From contig JAUUYD010000056.1 in NCBI GenBank assembly GCA_030590585.1, positions 1 through 9,604 on the forward strand: a DNA stretch of 9,604 nt, given 5' to 3'. The position numbers were made by a program, and so were the translations under genes. The stretch comes from Spirochaeta sp. (GTDB lineage: Bacteria > Spirochaetota > Spirochaetia > Spirochaetales_E > Spirochaetaceae_B). Below are positions 1-7,992 of this stretch, piece by piece. The notes below the pieces were generated by a model. That model saw only the letters and a list, made by a program, of their open reading frames with translations. It made no database searches and was not told the origin of the DNA. How positions within the stretch are numbered: the first letter of the stretch is position 1; every line of letters starts with the position of its first letter.

Positions 1-2694
1 GTGATCAGCCTGTTTAACAACATCAAGATTGTGCTCAATCATGCAGATGGTGTTCCCGCGTTCAACAAGCAGCTGAAGAACTTCAAGGAGCTTTTTTACA
101 TCGACAAAATGCAGGCCTGTTGTCGGTTCATCAATAATATAAAAAGTGTTACCGGTACTTCTTTTGGATAATTCAAGTGATAATTTTACCCGCTGTGCCT
201 CACCGCCGGACAGGGTTAAAGCGGACTGACCGAGTTTAATATAACCAAGACCGACATCGTTGAGAGTTCTTAATCGGTTGGCAATGGATGGAACTGCGGT
301 AAAAAAATCCAATGCTTCCTCGCTGTTCATTTCCAGAACCTCATGGATGTTCCGGCCTTTGTAACGCACCTCAAGAGTTTCCCTGTTAAAGCGCTTCCCC
401 TTACAGACATCACATCTTACATATACATCGGGAAGGAAGTGCATCTCGATTTTCTTTGTCCCGGCTCCTTCACAGGCTTCGCAGCGCCCGCCCTTTACAT
501 TAAAGCTGAATCGTCCGGGTTTATATCCCCTGGCCTTTGCCTCAGGAAGGCCCGAGAAAAGCTCTCTGACAGGTGTGAACAACCCGATATAAGTTGCGGG
601 GTTGGATCTTGGCGTCCGGCCTATAGGCCGTTGATTGATGCTGATAACCTTATCGATGTAGTCAATCCCTGTAATCCTGTCATATTCACCTGTGGGCAGA
701 TGGCTGCGGCCGATGGAATTTGAGAGAACCGGATACAGAATATCACTGAGTAAAGTCGATTTACCGGAACCGGAGACACCGGTAATGGTAACAAACTTTC
801 CCAGAGGAATATCGACACTGAGGTTCTTGAGGTTATGCTCACGGGCTCCGGTGATACTGATAGTTTTACCGTTCCCCTTTCTCCGTGTTTCGGGTACTTC
901 AATAAAATCAACACCGCTTAAGAACCTTCCGGTAGGACTATCCGGATCAGAGAGTATGGTTTCTAGGGTCCCTTGGGAAACAACTCTACCGCCATGAATC
1001 CCTGCTCCCGGTCCCATATCCACAATATGATCCGCAGTTCTGATGGTCTGTTCATCGTGCTCCACGACAATAAGTGTATTTCCAAGATCCCGCAGATGTG
1101 TGAGAGTATCTATCAACTTCTGATTGTCTCTCTGATGGAGTCCGATTGTAGGTTCATCAAGAATATACAAAACCCCTACCAGTGACGAACCGATCTGGGT
1201 TGCGAGGCGGATTCTCTGAGCTTCTCCACCGGACAAGGTGGCAGCTTCCCTTTCAAGCGTTAAATATCCAAGACCAACACTTTCCAGAAACTGCAGTCTT
1301 TCCCTGATTTCCTTGAGTATCTGCTGCGCAATATGACTTTCAGTTTCATCAAGATTAAGAGAATCAAAAAAGATCCTGGACTGATGAACCGGCATCTTGG
1401 TTGTCTCATTTATATCTTTTCCTCCAATGAAGACACTCAAACTTTCACGGCTCAGACGTTTTCCTGCGCATTCAGGGCAGGTTCTGCGGGTCATATAACC
1501 TTCAATCCAGTCCCTTACACCTGATGATGAAGATTCCCTGTAACGCCTTTTGAGATCAGCCATTATACCTTTGTACTGTGATGAATATTCGTATTTACCG
1601 GTTCCCTGCTTGTTCACATATGTCACATCTATAGCTTTATCAGTTCCGTCAAACATGGCATCAATAATCGCATCATCAAGTTCTCCCATGGGTGTATCCA
1701 GACTGAAACCCAAGGCTTTCGCCAGTGCATCAAACCAGCTGCGGTGCCAGGCAGCGCCGGGATTGTATGGAGCCAGTCCTCTTTGGTTGAACGACAATGA
1801 AGGGTCGGGAATGATAAGATCTCTATCAAAATCCAGGGTCATGCCAAGACCGTCACATGACTTGCAGGCACCGAAGGGACTGTTGAAACTAAACAGCCTC
1901 GGCTGCAGTTCAGGCAGACTGAAACCGCATTCGGGACAGGAATTGCGCTCGGAAAAGAACAGTTCCTCATCACCGGATTCCCCGATAATGAGTACGATCA
2001 TCTGTCCTTCCGCAATATCCAGAGCTGTTTCAACAGATTCCGCCAGACGTTTACGGGTTTCCGGACCGGCTTTTATACGGTCAACAACCAGTGATATATC
2101 GTGTTTGCGTTTTTTATCAAGATTGATGCTATCGTCCAGGGATAGAATTTCCCCGTCAATACGCACCCGTATGAATCCTGATTTCCGGGCATCCTCAAGA
2201 TATTTACGGTGCTCACCTTTTTTACCCCTTACCAGAGGTGCCAGAATCATCAGTTTCTGCCCTTCAGGCAGGGTAAGAACAGCATCAAGAATCTGATCCA
2301 CCGACTGTTCCTTGATGGCTGTTCCATCATTCGGGCAGACAGGCTTGCCTATTCGTGCATATAAGAGGCGGAGATAATCGTATACTTCTGTGATGGTACC
2401 GACTGTTGAACGCGGATTTTTACTTGTTGTTTTCTGCTCGATTGAGATAGCCGGAGAGAGTCCTTCAAGATAATCAACATCGGGTTTTTCCATGCGGCCG
2501 AGAAATTGACGGGCATAGGCCGACAGGGATTCCACATAACGTCTCTGCCCTTCGGCGAATATCGTATCAAATGCCAGCGAGGATTTCCCCGAGCCCGAAA
2601 GTCCTGAAATAACAATCAGCTTATCCCTTGGCAGTTCAAGATCAATATTCTGGAGGTTGTGTTCCCGGGCTCCCTTGATAACAATTTTATTCAT
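1..2694 (-). CDS. uvrA: Excinuclease ABC subunit A (UvrA), 3' end outside window
   Basis: DNA-damage recognition ATPase of nucleotide excision repair; it acts as a dimer that loads UvrB on damaged DNA in the cytoplasm. The frame is open from the ATG at 2694 to the window edge: 898 codons against about 940 in E. coli, so roughly 40-50 residues are missing. Motifs in order: Walker A GLSGSGKS (31-38), zinc module C253/C256/C277/C280, ABC signature LSGGEAQR (487-494), Walker B ILDEP (D513, E514), second Walker A GVSGSGKS (639-646), zinc module C738/C741/C761/C764, second signature LSGGEAQR (828-835) and Walker B IIDEP (D855, E856). Positions agree closely with E. coli UvrA. I translated the gene through and found no frameshift or stop. 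The start is fixed: the in-frame upstream codons meet the TPR gene's TGA after 18 nt, and GGGTGA lies 4 nt before the ATG. No SOS-box-like palindrome is visible in the gap. Confidence 0.97.
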   Translation of the reverse strand, partial: MNKIVIKGAREHNLQNIDLELPRDKLIVISGLSGSGKSSLAFDTIFAEGQRRYVESLSAYARQFLGRMEKPDVDYLEGLSPAISIEQKTTSKNPRSTVGTITEVYDYLRLLYARIGKPVCPNDGTAIKEQSVDQILDAVLTLPEGQKLMILAPLVRGKKGEHRKYLEDARKSGFIRVRIDGEILSLDDSINLDKKRKHDISLVVDRIKAGPETRKRLAESVETALDIAEGQMIVLIIGESGDEELFFSERNSCPECGFSLPELQPRLFSFNSPFGACKSCDGLGMTLDFDRDLIIPDPSLSFNQRGLAPYNPGAAWHRSWFDALAKALGFSLDTPMGELDDAIIDAMFDGTDKAIDVTYVNKQGTGKYEYSSQYKGIMADLKRRYRESSSSGVRDWIEGYMTRRTCPECAGKRLSRESLSVFIGGKDINETTKMPVHQSRIFFDSLNLDETESHIAQQILKEIRERLQFLESVGLGYLTLEREAATLSGGEAQRIRLATQIGSSLVGVLYILDEPTIGLHQRDNQKLIDTLTHLRDLGNTLIVVEHDEQTIRTADHIVDMGPGAGIHGGRVVSQGTLETILSDPDSPTGRFLSGVDFIEVPETRRKGNGKTISITGAREHNLKNLSVDIPLGKFVTITGVSGSGKSTLLSDILYPVLSNSIGRSHLPTGEYDRITGIDYIDKVISINQRPIGRTPRSNPATYIGLFTPVRELFSGLPEAKARGYKPGRFSFNVKGGRCEACEGAGTKKIEMHFLPDVYVRCDVCKGKRFNRETLEVRYKGRNIHEVLEMNSEEALDFFTAVPSIANRLRTLNDVGLGYIKLGQSALTLSGGEAQRVKLSLELSKRSTGNTFYIIDEPTTGLHFVDVKKLLEVLQLLVERGNTICMIEHNLDVVKQADH

Positions 2695-2712
2695 TTTTTC
2701 ACCCGGATAATC

Positions 2713-3708
2713 TCATGGTGAAAGCGAACCGACAGAAATGAAAGGTTCTTCAAGCTGACGAAGGGCTAAGGTACTCCATCGACCGGCCTCCGGCCTCAAT
2801 ACAGATAATCCGCTGAGAGTATCAGGCAGAACCATCAGCTGCCATACAGACTCTGCCGCCTCAGTGAAACCCTCGGCATACAAAGACACTGAAACAAGAT
2901 ACAGCTGCGGCCAGAGCCCCTCATACTCAAGCCAGCCAGCCAGGAGTTTATCACTTTCATAAACCCGGTCAATGAGGTCGGCAGCACCATCATGACGGCC
3001 GGGATAACGTATATCCCTGTCAGGATTTTCTTTATCCTTCTGAATATCAATATCAAAACGCCATTCCGGGTGATTACTCAGATAACGCTCAGATGCTGTT
3101 GTTAAAAGAGAGATAACAACACGGGCTGAATGCAGCAATGAAGATCTGTAATGACCGGCGTCCCAGGCTTTCTCCCCAAGAATTCTTCTGGCTTTGAGTG
3201 ACATACCCAGCTCATCACGATAAAGATACAGAAGGTCATCAAGACCATTCTCTGTAATCAGATTCATATACTGATGTTCCAGATTGAGAGACGCGGGATC
3301 GGAGGCACCTTCTTCATTGGCAATTCCAAAGAGAACAGCTTCGGCTTCCATGACCCTGGATTCACCCAGATTCAACAATAGATCGGCTAAAGCATATTCA
3401 TATGTTATCCGGTCACGGGGAACCATCAGATAAATTGAAAGTTTGAGGGCTGTTCGATACTGTTCTTCCGCAAGCACGGCCTGTCCCTGAGCTTCATAAA
3501 CCCGGCCGAGCCAGAATTCAGCCTCAGGATAATCGGATTCCTGCTCCACCGCTTCAAGAAGAAAATCCATGGATTCAGTTATACGTCTCTGATCATAAGC
3601 CGCTTTTCCTTTCTCAAGGAGTATCCAGGCCGGTTCTTCGGCATACAAATCGGAGATGATAAATAAAAATAAAAGAATTGAAAGGAGGCGTATATTGATT
3701 TTGAACAT
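2713..3708 (-). CDS. Exported TPR-repeat protein of unknown function
   Basis: This is a 331-residue protein I do not recognise as a named family. The N-terminus has a classical Sec signal peptide: MFKINIR, a hydrophobic core (about 8-19) and a likely cut after LYA (residue 23). There is no lipobox Cys, so it is probably periplasmic and not a lipoprotein. Residues 26-60 and 61-94 are two tandem TPR motifs (note AAYDQRRITESMDFLLEAVE, then WLGRVYEAQGQAVLAEEQYR). A third, degenerate helical pair may cover about 101-131. The rest is probably helical, with a charged central stretch (about 215-240) and no catalytic motif I can see. TPR proteins usually hold partner proteins together, so an envelope scaffold role is a reasonable guess only. 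It is separated from atpK by a terminator, has its own probable promoter and is followed 18 nt later by uvrA, so the two are probably cotranscribed. A functional link to DNA repair is not implied by location, since this product is exported. Confidence 0.85.
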   Translation of the reverse strand: MFKINIRLLSILLFLFIISDLYAEEPAWILLEKGKAAYDQRRITESMDFLLEAVEQESDYPEAEFWLGRVYEAQGQAVLAEEQYRTALKLSIYLMVPRDRITYEYALADLLLNLGESRVMEAEAVLFGIANEEGASDPASLNLEHQYMNLITENGLDDLLYLYRDELGMSLKARRILGEKAWDAGHYRSSLLHSARVVISLLTTASERYLSNHPEWRFDIDIQKDKENPDRDIRYPGRHDGAADLIDRVYESDKLLAGWLEYEGLWPQLYLVSVSLYAEGFTEAAESVWQLMVLPDTLSGLSVLRPEAGRWSTLALRQLEEPFISVGSLSP

Positions 3709-3718
3709 GGGACCAAGG

Positions 3719-3724
3719 CCTCCC
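3719..3724 (-). promoter_or_regulatory. Ribosome-binding site of the TPR protein gene
   Basis: GGGAGG on the minus strand lies 10 nt before the ATG at 3708. It is a strong Shine-Dalgarno match at a slightly long spacing and supports this start over later Met codons. GGGA here can pair with TCCC next to the ATG (4-bp stem, 8-nt loop), which is weak. Confidence 0.6.
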
Positions 3725-3743
3725 GCTCTAAACTGCTTGCTCC

Positions 3744-3771
3744 ATTATACAAAAAAAGGACGACCGCCCAA
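3744..3771 (-). promoter_or_regulatory. Probable sigma-70-type promoter for the TPR protein-uvrA unit
   Basis: A perfect TATAAT (-10) lies at 3749-3744 on the minus strand. The best -35 match is TTGGGC at 3771-3766 (3 of 6 to TTGACA) with a 16-nt spacer. The -35 falls in the loop of the atpK terminator and the spacer covers its 3' arm. Transcription would begin near 3737, giving a leader of about 30 nt before the TPR gene. The -10 is convincing, the -35 is weak, and T-rich DNA downstream of a terminator can produce TATAAT by chance. Confidence 0.6.
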
Positions 3772-3790
3772 TAGCAAATCGTCCCTTTTT
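3751..3790 (-). terminator. Rho-independent terminator of the V-ATPase operon
   Basis: On the minus strand, AAAAAGGGACGA is followed by a 15-nt loop and TCGTCC with a run of seven Ts. GGACGA/TCGTCC pair perfectly; the stem extends through a G.U pair and an A/T tract. It begins 14 nt after the atpK stop. The A-tract on the other side could let it work in both directions, but no plus-strand gene needs it. Confidence 0.85.
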
Positions 3791-3804
3791 CAGAAATAGC
3801 TCTA

Positions 3805-4227
3805 TTACAGCATCAGGAGAAGAAAAACCATTACAAACAGTGCCACCGTCTCGATGATTCCGATTACCATGAAATAATTTGCAGTACCTTTTCCAGTATC
3901 GGCAAGAGCATCTGCAGCACCGGCTGCCGCCTTCCCCTGCATCAGGGCTGAAAAGCCCATGGCCAGTCCTCCGAAAACTCCCGCACTCAAAAGTGTCAGG
4001 GGGTCCTGATCGCTTCCGCTGATGAAAAGCATGAGCAGAAAACCGTAGATTGTCTGAGTAAGCGGGGCTCCGGTAAAGGCCACCAGCATAAATGGTGCCG
4101 GCTTGTTTGCGGCAAAACACTTTTTCCATGCGCCAACCGAAGCCTGTCCGGCAGCGCCGGTACCGAGGGCAGAACCAATTGCGGCGAGTCCAAGTGCAGC
4201 CGCGGGGCCAATCAATCCAATGTTCAT
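3805..4227 (-). CDS. atpK: V-type ATP synthase/ATPase subunit K (rotor ring proteolipid, double hairpin)
   Basis: Membrane ring subunit that carries ions across the membrane as the rotor turns. The product is 140 residues and very hydrophobic, with four membrane helices in two hairpins (about 5-27, 45-70, 78-100, 117-140). The two halves are internally related, a duplicated c-subunit as in E. hirae NtpK. The single ring carboxylate is E126 in GIIETVALF; the first hairpin has Gln at its equivalent position (Q58 in LTQTIYGF). T57, Q58, Y61, Q97 and E126 line up with NtpK T64, Q65, Y68, Q110 and E139, which form its Na+ site, so Na+ coupling is likely (inference). The ATG lies in an ATGA overlap with atpI, preceded by AAGGAG at an ideal 7 nt. 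This is the last gene before the operon terminator. Confidence 0.96.
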   Translation of the reverse strand: MNIGLIGPAAALGLAAIGSALGTGAAGQASVGAWKKCFAANKPAPFMLVAFTGAPLTQTIYGFLLMLFISGSDQDPLTLLSAGVFGGLAMGFSALMQGKAAAGAADALADTGKGTANYFMVIGIIETVALFVMVFLLLML

Positions 4228-6092
4228 GAAGGAACTCCTTGATTATTATTATTCTCTTCTGATATCCGTACCCTGAATGGGTTGTATTCAATCCCTGTCC
4301 ACTCCATTCCGAGTTGACCGGAAAATTCCAGCATATTGAGTCGAATGCCGTGGACGACAACCGACAACAGAGCCATGGTCAGATTCAATCCGTGGCCGAT
4401 GGCAATAATGATAATACCGAAGGGTATGGTCCACCCCTCCAGCATTGGGGAAGCGAGATTGTTGAAACTTGATGCTATATAGAATGAAGACATTCCAACG
4501 GCAAACAATCTGATGTATGAAATTATATTGGAGAAACTGCTGATTGCATCAAGGAATGTAGTAAAGGCCCCGGCAACTCCCATTAAGATGCCTTTAAAGA
4601 AGCTGATACCGGATTTTTGTTCTCCGAAAAGAACAACCAGGACAAAACCGGCTGCAATCATTATCAATGCAAATTGAGGCATCTCAGAACCGATAACAAG
4701 CTGAAGAACAAGGAAATACAAACCGCCGATTATCGATCCCCACCCCAGATGTGAAAAGATTTTCAGACGGGGAAAGTCCCGAATGAAATTCATTACATTT
4801 GCCAGTATCAGATGTGTGAGACCCAGGAGGAAACACAACCACATGATGGTTTCCTGAGGGTTAGCTTCGACTCCTGGAAACAGATCAGGAAAGGTGGCAA
4901 TTGCCGGAACGGTAAGTCTCTGAAGCAGCGGTAGAGATGCAAAAAACTGTGAGCCGAACCAGTTCCCTGTAATTGTCCCCCAGGCGATGGTTGCAAGACT
5001 CAACACAAAAAGCAGTTTGATTGCATCCGGCAGAGCTCCGGAGGATATTCGGCTCTTGACTGCGAGGAATACAGCAGTGAGGAAAAACAAAGAACCGTAA
5101 CCGGCATCTCCGACAATCATTGCGAAAAAGACACTGAAATATGCCAGAAAATACAGACTGATATCATATTCACGATACCCGGGCAAGGTTCCGAGAAAAT
5201 CAAAAACAGGCTGAATAATCCGAATCCGGGGACCATTTTTGATCAGTGTGGGAACGGTATCCCCCGGATCGGGATCTCTAAACAGCAGCCCCCAACCCTC
5301 TTCAGACGCCAGCTCACTGACTACGGACATATCATCCTCAGGAATAAAACCTGATATCCAGTTGAGCTGTCCTTCACCCTCCATCCCCGTAGCAAGAGTT
5401 TCAAACTCAAGATCCTGCTCCAGACTTGCAAGTAAATGATCGAGAAGCGGCTTCTGCCTCGAATAATCTGCCAGTTGTTTACCCAGATCTTCTAATTCAA
5501 CAAGCATATTCTCTTTTAAAGAGTGCAGCTCAACAATTCCATATTCCGGAAGTTCAACTGATATTTTTACCGCATCATCCGGGGCATCCCCGGAAAAAAC
5601 TGCCGCGATAAGAACTTTCTTCTTTTTGCGGCTGAGAATAAACAATGATGCTCCGGCAGCCTGAAGTTCGTCAATTATGGAATCATCTGTGTCAAACAAT
5701 CTGATATCCACACCCTGAGTTCTGAGTATCGCCAGATCGGCCGGTTCAAACTCGCCATAAGGCTTAAGCATATCGGCCTGAGCGGCAACTTTACTTATTG
5801 AGCTGTACAAGTCCCTGATACGCCCGTCTATACGCAGTACTTCATTAACAGCTTTCAGTGCCTCTTCCCGGTTAAAAACACCATCCGCGTTAACCGCTTT
5901 AACCGAATTATCAAGTTTGGATATGGCAGAAGATGCCCTGGAATGAAGGTCTGAGAGCTCATCGACCTGATCTCCGAATCCTGCAGCTTCTGACTCCAGG
6001 TGCAATACTCCGGATTTCCGCAGCCGATTCAAAGCTTTCTTTCTTTCTTTTTCAAGTATGACTACGGAAACCTTCTTCATTGTTACAATCAT
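4224..6092 (-). CDS. atpI: V-type ATP synthase/ATPase subunit I (membrane stator, a-subunit homologue)
   Basis: Large membrane stator subunit that provides the ion half-channels facing the K ring and anchors the peripheral stalks. The product is 622 residues, normal for bacterial I subunits. A soluble cytoplasmic half (about 1-305) includes coiled-coil stretches (about 40-110 and 195-230). The membrane half (about 311-585) has about eight hydrophobic segments. Signature sequences are FFAMIVGDAGYGSLFFLTA (about 322-340), WGTITGNWFG (371-380), ISYIRLFAVGMSS (524-536) and GHGLNLTMALLSVVVHGIRLNMLEF (566-590). R528 in SYIRLF corresponds to the essential stator arginine that interacts with the ring carboxylate. 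The ATG overlaps the atpD stop (ATGA). A second in-frame ATG at 6080 (MKKV) is a weaker alternative start. The C-terminal tail SEENNNNQGVPS is encoded partly by four AAT codons that sit just before the atpK ribosome-binding site. Confidence 0.96.
   Translation of the reverse strand: MIVTMKKVSVVILEKERKKALNRLRKSGVLHLESEAAGFGDQVDELSDLHSRASSAISKLDNSVKAVNADGVFNREEALKAVNEVLRIDGRIRDLYSSISKVAAQADMLKPYGEFEPADLAILRTQGVDIRLFDTDDSIIDELQAAGASLFILSRKKKKVLIAAVFSGDAPDDAVKISVELPEYGIVELHSLKENMLVELEDLGKQLADYSRQKPLLDHLLASLEQDLEFETLATGMEGEGQLNWISGFIPEDDMSVVSELASEEGWGLLFRDPDPGDTVPTLIKNGPRIRIIQPVFDFLGTLPGYREYDISLYFLAYFSVFFAMIVGDAGYGSLFFLTAVFLAVKSRISSGALPDAIKLLFVLSLATIAWGTITGNWFGSQFFASLPLLQRLTVPAIATFPDLFPGVEANPQETIMWLCFLLGLTHLILANVMNFIRDFPRLKIFSHLGWGSIIGGLYFLVLQLVIGSEMPQFALIMIAAGFVLVVLFGEQKSGISFFKGILMGVAGAFTTFLDAISSFSNIISYIRLFAVGMSSFYIASSFNNLASPMLEGWTIPFGIIIIAIGHGLNLTMALLSVVVHGIRLNMLEFSGQLGMEWTGIEYNPFRVRISEENNNNQGVPS
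4235..4251 (-). promoter_or_regulatory. AU-rich element and strong Shine-Dalgarno sequence for atpK, inside atpI
   Basis: AAGGAG at 4240-4235 sits 7 nt before the atpK ATG and is the best-placed ribosome-binding site in the operon. Directly upstream are four consecutive AAT codons of atpI. Ring subunits are needed in several copies per complex, so a boosted initiation site here makes sense. That last point is inference. Confidence 0.7.
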
Positions 6093-6691
6093 CCGGCCAC
6101 CCTCTCCAGACCGCGTTTCGCGATCTTTCCCCGAACGACCGCGGCGGTTTGCTGATCACCCAGATAAATGCTGATCTTCTTGATATGCATTCTGGTATCC
6201 GGAATCATCACTTTTTCGAAAAGATTAACTCTCTGAGTTGTCGTCCTGAGTTCGACGAACAACAATCTGCGCTGTTCTTCCAGAACACGGAGTTCCAGAT
6301 CCAGCAGCATTACCCGTTGAATTTCTTTGACAGCTTTATCAACCCAGAGGGGTTTTATCCAGAGGTCATACGAAACCGGGGCAAATCGGGCTCCTTTGAA
6401 AACAGGGATGCTGACACCCGCGATATTGCCGATCCCGGTATTAACCTCCTCAAGTACAAGCAAGGTTTCATCCAGACCGACATCTTCACCGAAAACAGCT
6501 ATCCACCGGCGAAAATCCTCTTCCAGGGCATCCTTCTCCTTACGGACTAAAGCTTCACGATCTTCAACCTTGCGGATTTCCATCTGCAGCTGCTGCTTCT
6601 TGAGAATCAGCGTTGGAAGATAACGGGTGTACATCTTCAGAGCATCTTTTTGTTTTTTGAGCTCATTTTTTGTGAGCTTGATATTGGCCAT
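6089..6691 (-). CDS. atpD: V-type ATP synthase/ATPase subunit D (central rotor shaft)
   Basis: Central-stalk subunit whose long antiparallel coiled coil fits inside the A3B3 hexamer and turns with the membrane ring. The product is 200 residues, the usual size. The opening segment (IKLTKNELKKQKDALKMYTR, about residues 4-23) continues into YLPTLILKKQQLQMEI and a charged heptad-rich helix to about residue 60. A less regular middle follows. The second long helix (about 118-165) includes KAVKEIQRVMLLDLELRVL, RRLLFVELRTTTQRVNLFEK and the conserved VMIPDTRMHIKKI. This helix-loop-helix layout matches D and not E or F. The start is fixed by the TAATG overlap with atpB, with AGGAG 4 nt before the ATG. 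The TGA lies in an ATGA overlap with atpI. No F or C gene separates it from its neighbours, as in other spirochaete V-ATPase operons. Confidence 0.95.
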   Translation of the reverse strand: MANIKLTKNELKKQKDALKMYTRYLPTLILKKQQLQMEIRKVEDREALVRKEKDALEEDFRRWIAVFGEDVGLDETLLVLEEVNTGIGNIAGVSIPVFKGARFAPVSYDLWIKPLWVDKAVKEIQRVMLLDLELRVLEEQRRLLFVELRTTTQRVNLFEKVMIPDTRMHIKKISIYLGDQQTAAVVRGKIAKRGLERVAG

Positions 6692-7992
6692 TATTCTCCT
6701 GCTTCCGGCCAGAACTTTTTAATCAGGTTTGAACGCAGTCCGGTTTCTTCCTTATCAAAACATTCAGAGAGTATCCTCCACCCATTATCAAGAGCCTGCT
6801 CCAGGGGAATATTGACCGTAAGATCCATCATTTCCTTCTCAAACAATTCGCCATATTTGATCAGTTTTCCATCCCAATCGGTCATCATGAAACCCATTGA
6901 CTGCTTCTCAAGGGCCTCCTTGTATGATGCATAGATTTTAATCATTCCATCCATCAACGACCGATGGTCTTCTCTGGTTCTATCGTTCACCTGCTGCTTA
7001 AGGCGGCTTAGAGAGCCGAATGGTTCTATACGGCCGTTTCTCAAATAATACTGACCTTCGGTTATGTAGCCTGTATTATCGGGTACGGGGTGTGTTACAT
7101 CGTCTCCGGGCATTGTTGTCACAGCAAGTATTGTAATAGATCCCGCACCTTCAATATCCACCGCTTTTTCATATCGGCTTGCCAGCTGAGAATACAAATC
7201 TCCGGGATAACCGCGGTTTGACGGAACCTGTTCCTGGGTGATGGCAATTTCTTTCATGGCATCGGCAAAGTTAGTCATATCAGTAAGAAGTACAAGAACC
7301 TTTTTGCCGTCCAGGGCAAACTTTTCAGCTACCGCAAGGGAAATATCCGGAACCATCAGACTCTCCACTACCGGATCTGATGCGGTGTGAATAAAGAGTA
7401 TCGACCGGCTCAATGCCCCGCCTTCCTCAAGTGTTTCCTTGAAATAGAGATAGTCATCGTATTTAAGTCCCATACCGCCGAGAATTATCAGATCAACTTC
7501 CGCCTGAAGGGCGATTCGTGCCAATACTTCATTGTAAGGCTCTCCGGATATCGAGAAGATGGGCAGCTTCTGACTTTCAACCAGAGTGTTGAACAGATCG
7601 ATCATCGGTATTCCGGTACGTACCATATTTCTGGGAATAATTCTTCTGGCCGGATTGAAGGACGGTCCACCGATTGAAATCAAATTTTCGGAAAGTTTCG
7701 GTCCTTTATCACGAGGCTCTCCGGAACCGTTGAATACACGTCCCAGCAGTGATTCCGAATATGAAATCTGCATGGATTTTCCAAGGAATCTGACTTCATC
7801 CTTCGTCGAGATACCCCGGCTGCCGGCAAAAACCTGAAGGGATACCAGATCTTTATCCAGCTTAATCACTTCAGCCAGTGATGTTCCGAATGTAGTGTTG
7901 ATCTGGGCCAGATCGCCGTAACGTACACCGTCGGCTTTAACAATGACAACATTACCGGCTATGGATTCAATTCTGCTGTATACCTTGCTCAT
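6691..7992 (-). CDS. atpB: V-type ATP synthase/ATPase subunit B
   Basis: Non-catalytic nucleotide-binding subunit that alternates with A in the V1 hexamer. The product is 433 residues, normal for bacterial V-type B subunits (about 430-460). The N-terminal beta-barrel (about 1-75) is followed by the RecA-like core. The P-loop position is degenerate (SISGEPYN, about 147-154, with no GK[ST]), as expected for B and not a sign of decay. Conserved segments include GGMGLKYDD (about 172-180), [16 protein letters not shown] (about 234-249) and [21 protein letters not shown] (about 257-277). The Arg in GSLSRLK (R330) aligns with the arginine finger that B supplies to the A-site nucleotide. The ATG overlaps the atpA stop by 4 nt, with GGAGG 10 nt upstream inside atpA. 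Its TAA shares one base with the atpD ATG. Expression is presumably coupled to A, as the 3:3 stoichiometry requires. Confidence 0.97.
   Translation of the reverse strand: MSKVYSRIESIAGNVVIVKADGVRYGDLAQINTTFGTSLAEVIKLDKDLVSLQVFAGSRGISTKDEVRFLGKSMQISYSESLLGRVFNGSGEPRDKGPKLSENLISIGGPSFNPARRIIPRNMVRTGIPMIDLFNTLVESQKLPIFSISGEPYNEVLARIALQAEVDLIILGGMGLKYDDYLYFKETLEEGGALSRSILFIHTASDPVVESLMVPDISLAVAEKFALDGKKVLVLLTDMTNFADAMKEIAITQEQVPSNRGYPGDLYSQLASRYEKAVDIEGAGSITILAVTTMPGDDVTHPVPDNTGYITEGQYYLRNGRIEPFGSLSRLKQQVNDRTREDHRSLMDGMIKIYASYKEALEKQSMGFMMTDWDGKLIKYGELFEKEMMDLTVNIPLEQALDNGWRILSECFDKEETGLRSNLIKKFWPEAGE

Noticed and set aside
1550..2296. 248-codon plus-strand open frame antisense to uvrA
   Set aside because: Ser/Arg-rich with no recognisable motif, lying fully opposite well-conserved UvrA codons. 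It is the usual shadow of a long gene.
1..2694. Possible frameshift or pseudogene in uvrA
   Set aside because: Translation through 898 codons is uninterrupted, and all ABC and zinc motifs fall at the expected spacing; only the window edge truncates it.
3728..4360. 210-codon minus-strand frame overlapping atpK and the end of atpI
   Set aside because: It is out of frame with two certain genes, Cys/Arg/Trp-rich and low in plausibility, and it runs through the terminator hairpin.
6080..6550. 156-codon plus-strand frame antisense to atpD
   Set aside because: The opposite strand encodes a clear D subunit with matching overlaps on both sides, and this frame shows no domain.
7532..7554. Degenerate P-loop in AtpB as a sign of a damaged ATPase
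   Set aside because: Loss of GK[ST] at this position is normal for V-type B subunits, which are non-catalytic.
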